Positions 10,526-21,146 of a stretch of DNA of 64,000 bases are shown piece by piece. The notes under the pieces are model-generated. The model was not told where the DNA came from, ran no database searches, and saw only the letters and a program-made list of their open reading frames with translations. Source of the DNA: Dipteronia dyeriana (Eukaryota; Streptophyta; Magnoliopsida; Sapindales; Sapindaceae); NCBI GenBank assembly GCA_032871835.1, contig CM065297.1, positions 14,774,098-14,838,097 of the forward strand, read 5' to 3'. Both the position numbers and the translations under genes were made by a program. Position 1 is the first letter of the stretch. Each line of letters begins with the position of its first letter.

Positions 10526-11205
10526 TTTTAAAAGTGTATTTAAAAAATAAATAAATATTTGAATTTAAAATTTTTACAAAACAGTTCAACCTGTTATTTG
10601 TTTTAATTAAGAGTAAATGTTAAAAAAAACGTTTTATATATACTTAATATGATTTAATAGAATAAAAGCATTCTTTTGAATATTGATAATTGATCATGTT
10701 TGCTAACAAATGTAAAACATTTTTTTATTTAAAAATTGAATTTTCAATATTTATTTCTTTTAATGATTGGTGTTAATGTGCTTTTCGGTTTATATTTGTT
10801 AATCCTATAAATAGGGGGCTTTGTTTATTCACAAGACACAACAATATTTTTGAGAAACAAAAGCTCTCTACAACTTTGAAAGAAATCCTTAGGTATTATT
10901 TTGTTAGATTTTTGAGCAATCTTTGAAAGAGTTTAAGTATTCCGGTTCTTCTTTTTGCAAAAAAGTTCTGAGACAGAGGTGATTATGGGTTGTTTTATCA
11001 TGGGGACGATGTGGTAACTTTGGAACTGCTTGCACAATCAGGGCAAAGCCGCGAAACGTCATAAAAGGAACGACATTGTCCGCGACTCAGACATTTTCCA
11101 GGTTTTTCCATTCTAATTATATTTAGTACTATTTGAAATATTTTTCAAAACAGTTTTCAGCAACTAAGAAAAAAAATTTGAAAAACTTTCCAGCAACTAT
11201 TTGCA
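10526..11205 (+). repeat. 5' LTR of copia element F
   Basis: It begins near TTTTAAAAGTG (the partner LTR has TGTTAAAAGTGG) and ends near AACTATTTGCA. A TATA box, TATAAATA, is at 10806-10813, followed by an AAGACACAACAA segment and a leader typical of a transcription start. The match to 15630-16311 is visible along the whole length with scattered substitutions and small indels. End positions are good to about 10 bp. Confidence 0.85.
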
Positions 11206-12126
11206 TTAAAGATTTTACAGCAACAATTTTAAGACATTTCTTAATCTTTTTTAAATCAAAAGTTTTTTTTCCAATGGTTTCTAAGTTATCCTATCTAAAC
11301 CAACCATTTCGCTTTGAGGTTGTTCTATTTAAAAGTTGGAAACAAAAAAGGTTTTTTTACTTGACCACCAAAAAATTAGCCATTATTGTTAACACTGAAA
11401 AATCGGTTCTTCCTTAAAACCCAACTGTTGAACAAACCTCAGCTCCAGAGAAATAGTCAGCAGATGATTTTATTTACAAAAATTACATTCTTAATGGTTT
11501 TTTGATGATTTATATGACTACTATACTACTTTTGATACTGCAAGAGATGTGTGGGAGCCACTTCAGGAAAAATATGATACTAAAAAGGCTGGAGCTAAAA
11601 CATTTGTTGTCAGCCGTTACCTAAAGTATCAAATGATAGATGACAAGTCTGTAAAAGCTCAGTCACATGAGTTGCAGAAGATTGCCCACGAGATCACGTC
11701 TGAAGGTATTAACCTGGATGATCAATTCCAAGTAGCAGTGATCATTGACAAGTTTCCCCCAAGTTGGAAAGACTTTAAGAACCAGCTGAGACACAAAACC
11801 AAGGAGTTTAAGCTAGAGAGTTTGATCACGCGCCTTCGAATTAAGGAAGAGGCTAGAAAACAAGAGCTAAAGGAGGAAATTCTAATTGTGCAAACAACAA
11901 GAATTTCAACATGAACAAGACCCCTGCTATTCTGAAACCAGGAGCTAAGAACATGAAGAACCAGAACCGAAATCAAAATAAGAACCGCAATAACAAAACA
12001 CACAGTAAGACTCCACAAAATCAGAATAAGCAACAACCTCCCTCATGGAACAATGATTCGTCACAGTTTTCTTGCTATAACTGTGGCAAGCCAGGGCATC
12101 TTACTTGGAATTGCCAAAGTAAATGA
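11206..12126 (+). pseudogene. gag: UBN2-type gag with CCHC zinc knuckle, copia element F
   Basis: The first 300 bp are leader and a poorly preserved N-terminus. From about 11500 the frame gives a clear copia capsid segment: WEPLQEKYDTKKAG, SRYLKYQMIDDKSVKAQSHE, then QFQVAVIIDKFPPSWKDF and SLITRLRIKEEARKQE. At 11914 the frame stops and continues in the next frame with a basic Asn/Gln-rich linker and an intact zinc knuckle, CYNCGKPGHLTWNC (12085-12126), with the CX2CX4HX4C spacing. Gag would form the particle and bind genomic RNA. The frameshift near 11911 and the missing start make it non-functional. Confidence 0.85.
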
Positions 12127-13500
12127 GTTGCACATCCCGCTGCTTAGGCTAACTTGACCATAGACCAACCGGTTGCGATGATTTCGGAAGTCAACTTAGT
12201 TGATGGATCCGAGGGATGGTGGGTAGACATTGTTGCCTCTTGTCATGTCTGCTAATGTTATGGATAAAAAGGTGTTGTTGGGGAACTCACATTCCACCGT
12301 TGTTGCTGGTAGTGGGGAAGTTGAACTAAATTTTACTTCTGGGAAGACTGTCATTCTTAAAGATGTTTTACATACCCCAGAAATAAGAAAAAATCTGGTA
12401 TCTAGCTATCTCCTCAACAAGGCAGGATTCACTATGACCATTGGAGTAGATTTGTTTACTCTCACCAAAAATGGAACTTTTGTTGGCAAAGGCTATGATA
12501 CTGAGGGTATGTTCAAACTTAATGATGATGTTAACAAAGATAATATTTTTGCTTACATGATTTGTCCTTTTAATATCTGGCATTCTAGATTTTGTCATAT
12601 AAACAAAAGACTAGTCAAAAATATGAGTAGCTTTGGATTAATTCCAAAACTATCTCTAAAAGATTTTGAAAAATTTGAATCATGTATTCAAAAGAAAATC
12701 TCAAAAACTCCTCATAAATCAGTAATTAGGGTTTCTGAACCTCTTGACCTAATTCACTCAATATTTGTGAATCTGAAAGAATTTTGACTAGAAATGGTAA
12801 AAGGTACTTTATTACTTTCATAGTTGATTGTTCTAATTTTCCATATGTCTATCTTTTGAAAAACAAAAGCGAAGCTATAGACATATTCAAAATATTTTTA
12901 AATGAAATAGAAAATCAATTTAACAAGAAGGTTAAAAGATTTCGTAGTGATAGAGGGATAGAATATCACTCAGATGAATTTGTCAAATTGTATAATTCAC
13001 ATGGAATTATCCATGAGAAAACTGCCCTTTATTCCCCAGTGATGAATGGGAAAGAAGTAAAAAAAATAGAAGTTGTTCTGAGTTAATAGTAGCTGTTCAA
13101 CTTAGTTCTGGTGCTACCTCACATTGGTGGGGAGAAGTTCTATTAACTGTCTGTTATGTCTTGAATAGAGTTCCCAACTCGAAATCTAAAATTTCACCTT
13201 ATGAAATTTGGAAAGCTAAAAAACCAAATTTTCTTATTTTAGAACAAGGTGTGGTTTGGCTTATGTTCGGAACCCTGATCCGAAAAGATCAAAGTTGGCA
13301 AGTCGAGCTTATGAATATGTTTTCATATGTTATGCAGTTAATAGTAAAGCTTATAGATTTTACAACTTAAAAGATCATGTTATTATTGAGTCAAATGATG
13401 TGTGATTTCTTTGAAGATAAATTTCCTTTTACATTAAGAAATAGTGGGGGGGTCAGAGTTTAGTAGTGTACCTAGATCTATTATGTCTGATTAAGTTGAG
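12127..13500 (+). pseudogene. pol: Protease, GAG-pre-integrase and integrase region, copia element F
   Basis: The protease is recognisable from EVNLVDGSEGWWVD at about 12190-12228. The catalytic triplet expected to read Asp-Thr/Ser-Gly is Asp-Ile-Val (12226-12234). A frame change follows, then an open stretch 12230-12787 with LKDVLHTPEIRKNLVSSYLL and the zinc segment around WHSRFCHINKRL; its second cysteine pair is damaged (CIQKKI). The integrase core (12784-13086) keeps Asp in FIVDCSNF and RSDRGIEYH, but the segment that should hold the catalytic Glu (after SPVMNG) is frameshifted. A C-terminal piece, NRVPNSKSKISPYEIW, lies at 13161-13370. Integrase would join cDNA to the chromosome; this copy is dead. 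Confidence 0.85.
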
Positions 13501-15115
13501 TTAGAACCAAGAAGGAGTAAAAGGGTTCGAACGTCCAATGATTTTGGGCCTGATTTTTATACCTACACCTTAGAAGACGACCCGAATTCTTTCCATTAAG
13601 CCTTGACTTCCTTGGATGCTAACCTATGGCAAGAAGACATAAATTATGAAATGGACTCTCTAGAGTCTAATGGAACATGACACTTAATAGTCCTTCCACC
13701 TGGTTGTAAAACTATAGGTTGTAAGTGGATTCTTAAGAAGAAAATAAACCCAATGGAACAGTTGAGAAATACAAAGCTCGGCTTATGGCCAAGGGTTACA
13801 GACAAAGAGAAAATGTAGATTTCTTTGATACTTATTCACCAGTAACTAGAATAACATCCATTCTAATACTTATAGCTTTAGCAGCTTTGCATGATTTAGT
13901 TATGCATTAAATGGATTTTAAAACCGCCTTCTTGAATGGTGAATTAGAATAAGAGATTTACATGGACCAACCTGAAGGATTTATAATTCCTGGTCAAGAG
14001 AACAAAGTTTGTAAGTTAGTCAAGTCTCTGTACGGACTTAAACAAGCACCTAAACAATGGCATGAGAAGTTTGATAATCTAGTCATCTCTAATGGTTTCA
14101 GAATAAATGAAAGTGATAAGTGCATTTATTATAAATCTGAAAAATATTTTTTGCACTGTTATTTGTTTATATGTGGATGACTTGGTTATTTTTCGCTCAT
14201 ATATTCATGTTGTGATTGTTGTTAAATGTTTATTGACTGCTAACTTTGCAATGAAAGATTTAGGTCAAGCTAGTGTAATCCTGGGTATAGAAATAACTAG
14301 GTCGAAAGGGGAATTTCTTTAGATCAATCTCATTATATTGAGAGAATTCTAAAGAAATATAATTACTTTGACTGTAAACCTACATATACTCCATATGATC
14401 TTAGTGTAAAGTTTTTCAAGAACACTGGTAATAGTGTTAGACAAAATGAGTATGCGAGCATCATTGGTAGTCTTCGTTATGCTACTGATTGCACTAGGCC
14501 CGATATAGCTTATGTTGTATGAGTACTTTGTAGGTTAGTAAACCTGGTAATGAGCATTGGCATGCTCTTGAGAGAGTAATGTGTTATCTCAAGAGAACAA
14601 TGAACCTCAGATTACATTATGCAAGGTTTCCCGCTGTACTTGAAGGTTGCAGTGATGCTGATTGGAATACTCTTTCTGATGATTCCAAGGCAAGGAGTGG
14701 ATACATTTTTAGTATCACTGGAGGTGCAGTATCATGGAAGTCTAAGAAACATACTATTTTGGCTCAATCCACTATGGAGTCAAATGATAGCACTAGCTAC
14801 TGCTAATGAGGAAGCAGATTGGTTGAGAAATCTATTATCAGATACCCCATTATGGGAGAAGCCGATACCAGCTGTACTTATTCACTGCGATAGTACCGCG
14901 GCTATTGTAAGAGTCCAGAACCGTTATTATAACAGTAAGTGGGGACAAATACATCGCAAGCACAGTACAGTTAGAGATATTCTCTCAACTAGAACTGTAA
15001 GAGTGGATCATATATGGTCTGAGAAGAACTTTGCTGATTCTTTAACGAAAGGATTAGCACAAGAAAAATTTAGGAAAACCTCGAAAGGGATGGGACTAAA
15101 ACCCATTGACAGTTG
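13501..15115 (+). pseudogene. pol: Reverse transcriptase and RNase H region, copia element F
   Basis: RT motifs are spread over frames: GCKWILKKK (near 13720), MDFKTAFLNGELE with a stop (13910-13950), MDQPEGFIIPGQENKVCK and SLYGLKQAPKQWHEKF (13962-14080), and an intact YVDD at about 14170-14181 in the next frame, then FAMKDLGQASVILGIEITR. RNase H follows: SDADWNTLSDDSKARSGYIF and AVSWKSKKHTILAQSTMES (14660-14780). After a frame change come IHCDSTAAI, KHSTVRD and the end FADSLTKGLAQEKF...MGLKPI (to 15115). The motifs give high family confidence. At least four frameshifts or stops separate them. Confidence 0.88.
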
Positions 15116-15629
15116 AGTCACTTGTGATGGAAACCCAACCTACAGGTTATAACAAGTCATGAATTGATATATGGAATCATGCTATTGTGATACGGGGTTA
15201 ACACTCCAAGTCCATCCCTACAGAGCATGACATCCTGAGGCGATTTAAGGTTGAGTTTGATATAACTCTTAATGAGCTATATACTCCATGTGGAGTTGGG
15301 TACCTAGCTACAGGAGTATCTGTGATAGGCTCACCTATGTGAATGTGGAAGGGAGGTCGCTTCCTATGAAATTCTAAGCAAAATTTCTAAAGCGTTCACT
15401 ATACCAGGATAAAAGCACAAGGCCGTAAAGTGCTGGTTTTAGAACTTAACTCTAGTATGGTTATATGTGTGGTGTCGTCTATGATAGAGTTCAAAACTAC
15501 GAGTTACTCTAGTATATACAGAAGCATCGTCACTATGTACAGGTTCAAGTCACAAGACACATATACTTATGCACAATCATATAAAATATTGTTCGATGAA
15601 CTTATTATTTTTAAATACAAGTGGGGGAT
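15116..15629 (+). other. 3' untranslated region and polypurine tract of copia element F
   Basis: No ORF is supported. The segment ends with AAGTGGGGGATTG (about 15618-15630), a polypurine tract next to the TGTTAAAAG LTR start. Confidence 0.75.
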
Positions 15630-16311
15630 TGTTAAAAGTGGATTTAAAAAATAAATAAAATATGAATTTAAATTTTGTTCATAACAGTTCAACCTGTTAT
15701 TTGCTTTAATTAAGAGTAAATGTAAAAAAAAACGTTTTATATCTACTTAATATGATTTAATAGAATAAAAGCATTCTTTTGAATATTGATAACTGATCAT
15801 GTTTGCTAGCAAATGTAAAACGTTTTTTTTTATTTAAAAATTGATTTTTCAGCTTTTATTTCTTTTAATGATTAGTGTTACTGTGTTTTTCAGTTTATAT
15901 TTTCTAATCCTATAAATAGAAGGCTTTGTTTATTCACAAGACACAACAATTTTTTTGAGAAACAAAAGCTCTCTACAACTTTAAAAGAAATTCTTAAGTA
16001 TTATTTTGTTAGATTTTCGAGCAATCTTTGAAAGAGTTTGAGTATTCCGGTTATTCTTTGTGTAAAGAAGTTTCGAGACAGAGGTGATTCCTGGTTGTTT
16101 TATCCAGAGGACAATGTGACAACTTTGAAACTGCTTGCACAATCAGGGCAGAGCCACGAAACGTCTTAAAGAGAGCGATATTGTCCGCGACTCAGCCACT
16201 TTCCAGGTTTTTCCATTGTAATTATATTTAGTATTATTTGAAATATTTTTTCAAAACAATTTTCAACAACAACAAAAAAAAATTTGAAAAACTTGTCGGC
16301 AACTATTTGCA
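15630..16311 (+). repeat. 3' LTR of copia element F
   Basis: It starts TGTTAAAAGTGGATTT right after the polypurine tract and ends near AACTATTTGCA. A TATA box TATAAATA is at 15911-15918, in the same place as in the left LTR. Similarity to the left LTR may extend some bases past 16311 (ATTAAAGA in both), so the end is approximate. Confidence 0.88.
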
Positions 16312-18003
16312 TTAAAGAAATTGAGCAATATAAACATCTGGCTTCATCTGTTTGATTTTTCTTAGGCTTTATGGAAAGCCTTTTGATCATTACTGCTTGT
16401 ATCAGTAATGCCAGCGAGTTTCTCCACTTATATTGCCAAATCAAGATCCAAAACACATAAGTGGAATTGGACTTGTTCACACCAATCAAAGAAATTCAAC
16501 CCATTAAATAAAGGAACACATGAGGCATGCAAATAAGATGAAATAGGAACAGATACTGCAAATTTATAAAATATTTATAAAACACATTAATCAGATTAAA
16601 ATAAAATAAACAATAAGACAATAAGTGCAATATAAGTTATCCTTTGGGTGACACTAAGACATACAAACATAAAACATAATGATGCTAATTGAAATTTTAA
16701 CTTAATTTAGTAAATTGTATATATCCTACTTAGACATGTTTATTATCTTTAAATGAACTAAACAAATCTATAGAACATATCAATTTCCACATTTATGTTC
16801 ATTAGCTAAAACAATAATTGATCAACATTTGGGCAATCTCGAAATTTCTTATAATAGATGAACTTTCAACGACTCTGGAAAAATAGAGACAAAAAAAATA
16901 CCATTACAACCCCTTTTTTAGCATCAATAAACCATGAGCAATTGAATATAATTTATACAATTCAAAATTTTATAAACTTAACAATTTGACCACTTTGGTG
17001 ACTAACAAACAAATCATATTATAAAATTTCAGGTATTAATTTTTTTTTAATTATTGTGAGAACTCTATATATATATATATATAAACATTATAAAAACATA
17101 AAAGAAATTTTATCAGTTCTTAAAAAAAATGCAAACACACGTAAGGAAGAAAAAGCTAAGAACATATTTCTTGTTAGCAAATTTATGATTCATTTTGATT
17201 CTGCATATACATTTACAGCCCACATACTTAAATTATATGATGTAGAAGAAGTAGATGATTCCTACATGGCTTTGAGGGATCATTCTAAATTCAAGACAAG
17301 TGACTTCATCTTAAGCGAATCAACGAGATGTTTTCAAGTCACAGCCTTAGGCGGTGAGGCATGTCTTTTTTCGGCCAAATTCCATCGTTTAGGACCCGTA
17401 ATTGCAGTTTTTGTCAATTTAGGAAAGTTTCCTTTTAAGTCATAAGTAGACTTTAACAAGTCAGAATCGTCTATCGTCAATTCTAGCTTGTTTAGGGTCG
17501 TTAGTATTATTTAATTCTACCATTATCTTAATTTTGCTATTTTTTGTAACTTTTGCTATGTAACCTCTTTTCTTGTCCAACAAGGATTCAGGTTATTAAA
17601 TAGACTTGTAAACCGAAAGGCTCATCAATTTTTGATTCAAAAAAATTCCAGTGTTTGTTTTCTCTTTACTTCTGATGGATTCCACGATAATACAGAATAC
17701 AGACATCGTTCTTATTCCTTTATGTTTTTTGTTGCGTCATTATCATGTTCAGTGAGGGAGCAAATAGAGAGGCCATCGATTTATCATGACAACAAGAAAA
17801 AAACACTGATCTCATTTAGTCAAGCTAATTCTTATAGACACCAAAACAAATTAGTGCAAATAAAACTGTATAAACCCTAATGTACATTTAAAATTACAAT
17901 GAACTTATGTGGAAACATCGATATATTTATCAATAATGAATTTAGGGTTTCTAAATAAAAGAGAAGAATCAATACTTTAATAGAAAAATCATGAGTTCGT
18001 ATA

Positions 18004-18016
18004 AACCAGGCTTTGA
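18004..18016 (-). other. Possible relic tRNA primer-binding site
   Basis: The plus strand reads GGCTTTGATACCACATG. On the minus strand, TGGTATCAAAGCC differs by one base from the copia primer site TGGTATCAGAGCC. It may mark a decayed copia or TRIM element whose LTR would extend towards 18300. No second LTR or coding part was seen. Confidence 0.3.
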
Positions 18017-18280
18017 TACCACATGTAAAACTAAATTAATTATGCAGATAACAATTATACATAAAACCTATTCTCAGGATTTGTAGAACTTCAAGATTTT
18101 CACATTATAATTAAATAAACTCAAAACATACCTTGGTTCATTGTACTTTATATGGAAAAGAACAAGTTGGATGAAGACAATTTGTAAAAGAAGTAATAAT
18201 AATTATGTTAGGTTGAGAGAGGACCGTACTTCTGTATATATAAAATGTTAAATAGTGGCTTCCATCAGGACGCATCAGCT

Positions 18281-18350
18281 TAGAAGAGTCACATCTCTTC
18301 AATACAGAAGAGTAGTTTCTCTTCAACTAGAAGAGTCGAATCTCTTCAAG
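18281..18350. repeat. Three clustered 20-bp imperfect palindromes
   Basis: AGAAGAGTCACATCTCTTCA, a related GAAGAGTAGTTTCTCTTCA and AGAAGAGTCGAATCTCTTCA follow each other within about 70 bp. Each can fold as GAAGAG paired with CTCTTC. Function unknown. Confidence 0.6.
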
Positions 18351-18485
18351 AGCCAATACGATTTATGTATTTAAATCGTTATTAACCTATGATGATAAAT
18401 TATCAGACAAGTAAATTAATATTTATGATAGTTTATATATCAAATGTGTCATGTGAGTCACAATAAATTCTTACATAAAATTTAG

Positions 18486-19520
18486 AAAGCACTCGACGTA
18501 GAGCAAATTTTGGAGAGCTCGAAGTAGAACGATTTTTAGATCCATATAGCGATATTCATTTTTTTTCCTTAGAGCACTATTATTTATTAATCCATATAGC
18601 GCTTGTGGTAGCTTTTCATAGAGTGTTATTTATGGCTTCTCGTAGAGCACTTATCATTTTTCGTTGTAGAATGGTAGCTAGAAGTAAAGCTCAACGTAAA
18701 GCAGTTATATTTTCTCAAATATTAGGCTATAGCTCGTCGAAGGACGGAAAGTAATATAGTTCAAAACTTGTCACACTTTTATCATCATTTGGCATTGATA
18801 TTTTTAGCTCTTTGCGAAGTGATAGTGATGATCCAGTTGAAATTCAAAAAACACAGATCTTCTTGACTGTTAGCCATATAAAACAGAAGACTTCCTTCGT
18901 TAGTGTTTGTTTGGATTCTATTAAGCACATGTCACCGCTTGCCTTTCTTTTGCATGGTTTTCAAATTGATCTGTTCATAAAAGGCTCACATGGTTTGACC
19001 TTGTAAGGTTTTGCTTGATGAACAAATATCAGGTCGACATGGAATTAATGAATTACTAAATCACAACTTGACATCTGGCCACGCTTATTCAGTGATATGA
19101 TTCGATAGTCGTTGCTCGCATGGAGTATTGATATACCATTTTTCGCTTGACATACAATGAAATTTATAGCTCAACATAGAGCAGTAGAATACATTCATAA
19201 ATTTGTATGTAATCAATGAAATTGATGATTGACTTGGAGGCAGAAATTCAACTTCATAATCTGAGTTCTAACTTCTAATTGATAATATAGCTCAACGTAT
19301 AGCATAAAATTTCAACTTAATTTATTACATTTCCTCCCTAATCTTAAGCTTGTTCATGTTTTTGAGGAGATTTAGATCTGTGGGGTGTTTTTTTTTAGTC
19401 ACACATTCTGGCTCTTTAAAAGTGGGCGTGGAAAATGTGAAAGGTCAAGTCGATTTAATCCTTGAAGGCAGGATTGTTTGTTCGACATTGAACTTGTTAT
19501 TTCAATTTATAGCTCGTGTG
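18486..19520. repeat. Scattered degenerate GCTC(A/G)ACGTAGAGC motif
   Basis: Related short motifs recur at irregular spacing: ACTCGACGTAGAGCA (~18491), GAGCTCGAAGTAGAAC (~18516), CTTCTCGTAGAGCAC (~18634), GCTCAACGTAAAGCAG (~18688), GCTCAACATAGAGCAG (~19170) and GCTCAACGTATAGC (~19293). They look like remains of a repeat with GCTC/GAGC ends. Family unknown. Confidence 0.45.
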
Positions 19521-19605
19521 TAGCAACGATTCTAGCTTTATTAATTGCAGTTCGACATGCATCTTGAATGCTTGATATGAAATTGTTAACGAAATATTTA
19601 CTTGA

Positions 19606-20737
19606 TGTGAGAAATTCTAGTTAACACCCTCAAGACCACTACCACGGAGGTGGTCGGGGGTTGGTACATTTGGTACCTAGTTTGTTCGAATAACGGTGGA
19701 TATTGAAAGCATATGCTAACACAATATGAAAGAGAATATAATGGCTTTGTTATAAATCATGTATATCGTACAAAATTCTCTCTAATACTCTCAATCTCTC
19801 TGGGATACAATGAAGTAGGTAACGATAAAGGTCGTGTTATGAATACAGAATTTAGGGCGGAGGCCATTCTCTCTTTGTATCTTCTTTTTTTTTGTCAGTC
19901 GTCCACCTTTTACTTTATGCATGCTTAGGTCTATTTATGCAAAGTCCAACTAGGTTTAACTTGCAAACCTCCCGCCATTATTTTCTGAATCCAATTCCCT
20001 CCTTATCGGGCGGGATCCGCTATTTTGAATGTCGTTGGCTTTGATCTAATAATGGATTCGAGAATATCTTAGGTGGAGATAAGTTTGTTTCCTCTTCGGA
20101 CTCAATCAATTACCATGTATGCACGCGATGTTTTAACGTTCGTTGGAGTGTAAATATTATCATGTGTGCCTTCATGGCGTGATGCCTCATTGAGGTTGTC
20201 GAGTATATCTTTTGCTTCCTTAAAGAGAGAAGTATCCTTATGTTCGGTTCTTGGTACTAGGAGTTAGATATGACCTTTCCAGGTTCCTGGTGCTTGAGAT
20301 GGCCCTGTAGGTGCCTTTTGATGGAAATGGAGCTTTGGCGAGCTTCCCCCTACCTGTCCATATAGGTCTGAATCTTCCCTTGGTGAGATGGACCAATACT
20401 GTAGCACGAGCTTAGTGTCTAATGGGTCTCTCTCTGTGCTTGGAGAGAATGGTGAGCTTTTGGGAAGGTTACGAGGTGATCTCGACTTTGGGGAGACTAG
20501 AGCGTCATGCATCGCACTTTCCCTCAATTCTTGCTTCGATGTAAGGAGCTTGATCCGATCATGTCGGGCTTCTCCTTGGGTGCTTTCAAAGCTTGACGAC
20601 CTTTATTTGCTTCTACGGGGTAGCTCCACAGCTCAATCTAAGACCCGCGATTCTGTGGTGGGTAATCTCGGGCTTGGACTCGGGATAGGTGAGTAGAAAA
20701 ATTCCCTTTGGTCCTTAGCCAAATTTGGCTTTTAACA
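19606..20737 (-). repeat. 3' LTR of the Tat element (copy B)
   Basis: On the minus strand it starts TGTTAAAAGCCAAATTTGGC at 20737 and ends CTAGAATTTCTCACA at 19606, about 1.13 kb. It matches the LTR at 9383-10483 over its length and 58702-59479 over about 0.78 kb. A purine-rich tract directly upstream on the minus strand identifies it as the 3' LTR. The distal boundary is uncertain by about 15 bp. Confidence 0.8.
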
Positions 20738-20752
20738 TAATTCCCTTCTGAC
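20738..20752 (-). promoter_or_regulatory. Polypurine tract of the Tat element (copy B)
   Basis: The minus strand reads GTCAGAAGGGAATTA directly before TGTTAAAAGCC. It corresponds in position to the tract at 9366-9382 in copy A. Confidence 0.55.
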
Positions 20753-21007
20753 TTGAACATCGGTGATTGAGTTGGGGTGTGGGTTGGGGTTGGGGTTGGA
20801 GTCAGATTTCATAATTTAATTGGGAAATTTTCCCTCCAACCATTGATACCAAAATCTTGGTAGAAATCTTCTCATTAAATGCGCGAGTGATGTGGCAAGA
20901 AGAGACCGGTAAGCTTCTCAAAATAATCTGGCTCCGTCACGTCAGTTTATGAGATTCGAGGCAATCTCGACCGAATATTTCACCGATGTCACTACTCCAT
21001 TCACCTC

Positions 21008-21015
21008 TATTTAAA
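21008..21015 (+). promoter_or_regulatory. TATA-like box upstream of the antisense ORF (copy B)
   Basis: TATTTAAA within CTCTATTTAAACCTGG, 139 bp before the ATG at 21147. The surrounding 60 bp are conserved with copy A in reverse complement around 9114-9180. It probably drives the extra ORF, which runs opposite to gag-pol. Confidence 0.5.
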
Positions 21016-21146
21016 CCTGGCTACTTCACCATCTTCCTAACGCTTTCTTTCTTTTAAATTTCAATTTTTTTATGAGAAAATACCTTCCTCTCGTTATCTT
21101 CTCACTCCTCTCTTCTTTTGTCTTAACCCTAAGTTCTTCTTCCATC

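Larger units (their letters stand above)
10526..16311 (+). mobile_element. Ty1/copia retrotransposon F, full-length but inactive
   Basis: Two related direct repeats (10526-11205 and 15630-16311) flank gag, protease, integrase, RT and RNase H in copia order (integrase before RT), all on the plus strand. A polypurine tract precedes the right repeat. Frameshifts, stops and a changed protease active site make it defective. Neither a tRNA primer site after the left LTR nor a clear target duplication was recognised, which suggests an old insertion. It lies 42 bp to the right of Tat copy A. Confidence 0.9.
16312..19605. other. AT-rich stretch without a supported gene
   Basis: No ORF here has a recognisable domain. 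The longest (17056-17445, plus, 129 codons) starts in an AT microsatellite and resembles nothing I know. The part at 17440-17650 has an LTR-like look (TTATTAAATAGACTTGTAAACC, then an A-rich region) but no partner was found. A primer-site-like motif is at 18004-18016. A set of short hairpins lies at 18281-18350 and a scattered GCTC...GAGC motif at 18486-19520. Confidence 0.6.

Noticed and set aside
16166..16489. 107-codon minus-strand ORF
   Set aside because: It is antisense to the 3' LTR of copia element F and runs past its end; no domain.
17056..17445. 129-codon plus-strand ORF in the gene-free stretch
   Set aside because: It starts in an AT microsatellite, has no recognisable domain, and nothing around it supports expression.
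20388..20696. 102-codon plus-strand ORF, and a similar one at 59081-59419
   Set aside because: Both lie within Tat LTRs and align with each other as LTR sequence; no known domain.
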